A stretch of 64,000 nucleotides of DNA from Patiriisocius_A hiemis (GTDB lineage: Bacteria > Bacteroidota > Bacteroidia > Flavobacteriales > Flavobacteriaceae). Positions 63,636-64,000 of this stretch are shown here, one piece after another. Made by a program: the position numbers and the translations under genes. The DNA lies in contig NZ_JAVRHZ010000002.1 of the NCBI RefSeq assembly GCF_031846325.1, forward strand, positions 248,001 through 312,000, given 5' to 3'. Each line of letters opens with the position of its first letter. Position 1 is the stretch's first letter. The notes beneath the pieces were generated by a model. That model saw nothing but the letters and a program-made list of their open reading frames with translations, made no database searches and was not told where the DNA came from.

Positions 63636-64000
63636 AAGGCTTCTTGTTGTATTAGTTATAATCTTTAGCATAGTTGGGCTACTAACAATCTATTATTTTA
63701 ATAACCCTTCAGAACATTCTTTTTTTATTCCATGTCCCTTCAAATTTGCAACAGGCTATCATTGTCCTGGTTGTGGGTCACAAAGGGCTATTCATCAATT
63801 ATTACACTTAGATATTGCAGCGGCTTTTAGGCTTAATCCGCTAATGGTGCTATCATTACCGTTAATATTTTGGGGGTTAGGTATTATGATTTGGAACTAT
63901 ATCTACCAAACTGAATATCGCGTTTGGCTTTTTTATAATAAATACTTTATTTATGGATATTTTGGGCTTGCAGTAGTTTATTGGGTAGTAAGAAATCTTC
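63625..64000 (+). CDS. DUF2752 membrane protein, 5' part
   Basis: 125 codons are in the window; the gene continues beyond the right edge. It begins MVSKRLLVVLVIIFS, a first membrane segment, and carries the DUF2752 signature CPFKFATGYHCPGCGSQRA. At least three hydrophobic segments are visible. The start overlaps the dispanin stop by 11 bases. DUF2752 next to a dispanin gene is an arrangement I recall in Bacteroidota. Function unknown. Confidence 0.88.
   Translation, partial: MVSKRLLVVLVIIFSIVGLLTIYYFNNPSEHSFFIPCPFKFATGYHCPGCGSQRAIHQLLHLDIAAAFRLNPLMVLSLPLIFWGLGIMIWNYIYQTEYRVWLFYNKYFIYGYFGLAVVYWVVRNL

Noticed and set aside
1..64000. CRISPR arrays, insertion sequences, tRNA or rRNA genes
   Set aside because: No regularly spaced repeats, transposase-like frames, cloverleaf-like sequences or rRNA-like stretches were seen. 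A tRNA or covariance-model scan would be decisive and could not be run.

Overview
The window is chromosomal DNA from a marine-type member of the Flavobacteriaceae (Bacteroidota). This rests on the AT-rich composition, the TAnnTTTG -7 promoter boxes, type IX secretion (T9SS) type A and type B C-terminal sorting domains, PorP/SprF and PD40-OmpA proteins, several TonB-dependent receptors with N-terminal carboxypeptidase-regulatory domains, the b558-type succinate dehydrogenase, and a run of Bacteroidota-specific DUF families (DUF2480, DUF3078, DUF3108, DUF5689). Genes are densely packed and no gap exceeds about 230 bases. I see no rRNA, tRNA, CRISPR array or insertion sequence.

Layout. 1-9.1 kb is mostly housekeeping: the 5' end of sdhA and sdhC, a large BNR-propeller exoprotein, an Xaa-Pro aminopeptidase followed by an RDD membrane protein that seems to lack a normal start codon, BrnQ, an alpha/beta hydrolase, a small CxxC protein and ThiL. 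9.3-17.2 kb is a plausible secreted metal-protein operon. It holds three tandem choice-of-anchor-B (LVIVD) propeller proteins, a seven-repeat lipoprotein, an MbnP-family protein and its di-heme MbnH-like oxidase. 17.3-25.6 kb is a SUF iron-sulfur operon (sufA-B-C-D-S-E-T) interrupted by a tandem lipoprotein pair and a META-domain lipoprotein, then DUF2480 and DUF3078 genes.

26.7-35.2 kb holds HflX, an endonuclease/exonuclease/phosphatase (EEP) protein, and a T9SS type B exoprotein / SprF / OmpA module. 35.2-36.8 kb is a compact restriction-modification cassette sitting between two terminators. 36.9-42.4 kb is a DUF5689 lipoprotein, a TonB receptor and a divergent secreted EEP nuclease. 42.5-54.4 kb, on the minus strand, holds a small membrane protein, an Oar-like receptor, an M23 lipoprotein, a tryptophan-2,3-dioxygenase-family protein, DUF3108, HppD, HmgA and a patatin/BamA-type protein. 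UvrC follows. 56.3-59.1 kb is a His-rich membrane protein with a TonB receptor. 59.1-62.9 kb is a two-RimK / RimB-like protease / AspA-like hydrolase operon ending in 5-formyl-THF cyclo-ligase. The window closes with two dispanins and a truncated DUF2752 gene.

How genes cooperate. The strongest candidate for a poorly described system is 9.3-17.2 kb. An MbnH-type di-heme enzyme is expected to oxidise a tryptophan in MbnP to make a copper-binding site, and it shares an apparent operon with three surface propeller proteins that keep six invariant histidines. The second candidate is the RimK-RimB-RimK-AspA cluster, which pairs two amino-acid ligases with two predicted peptidase/deacylase activities. 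The third is the pair of unknown lipoproteins embedded in the SUF operon.
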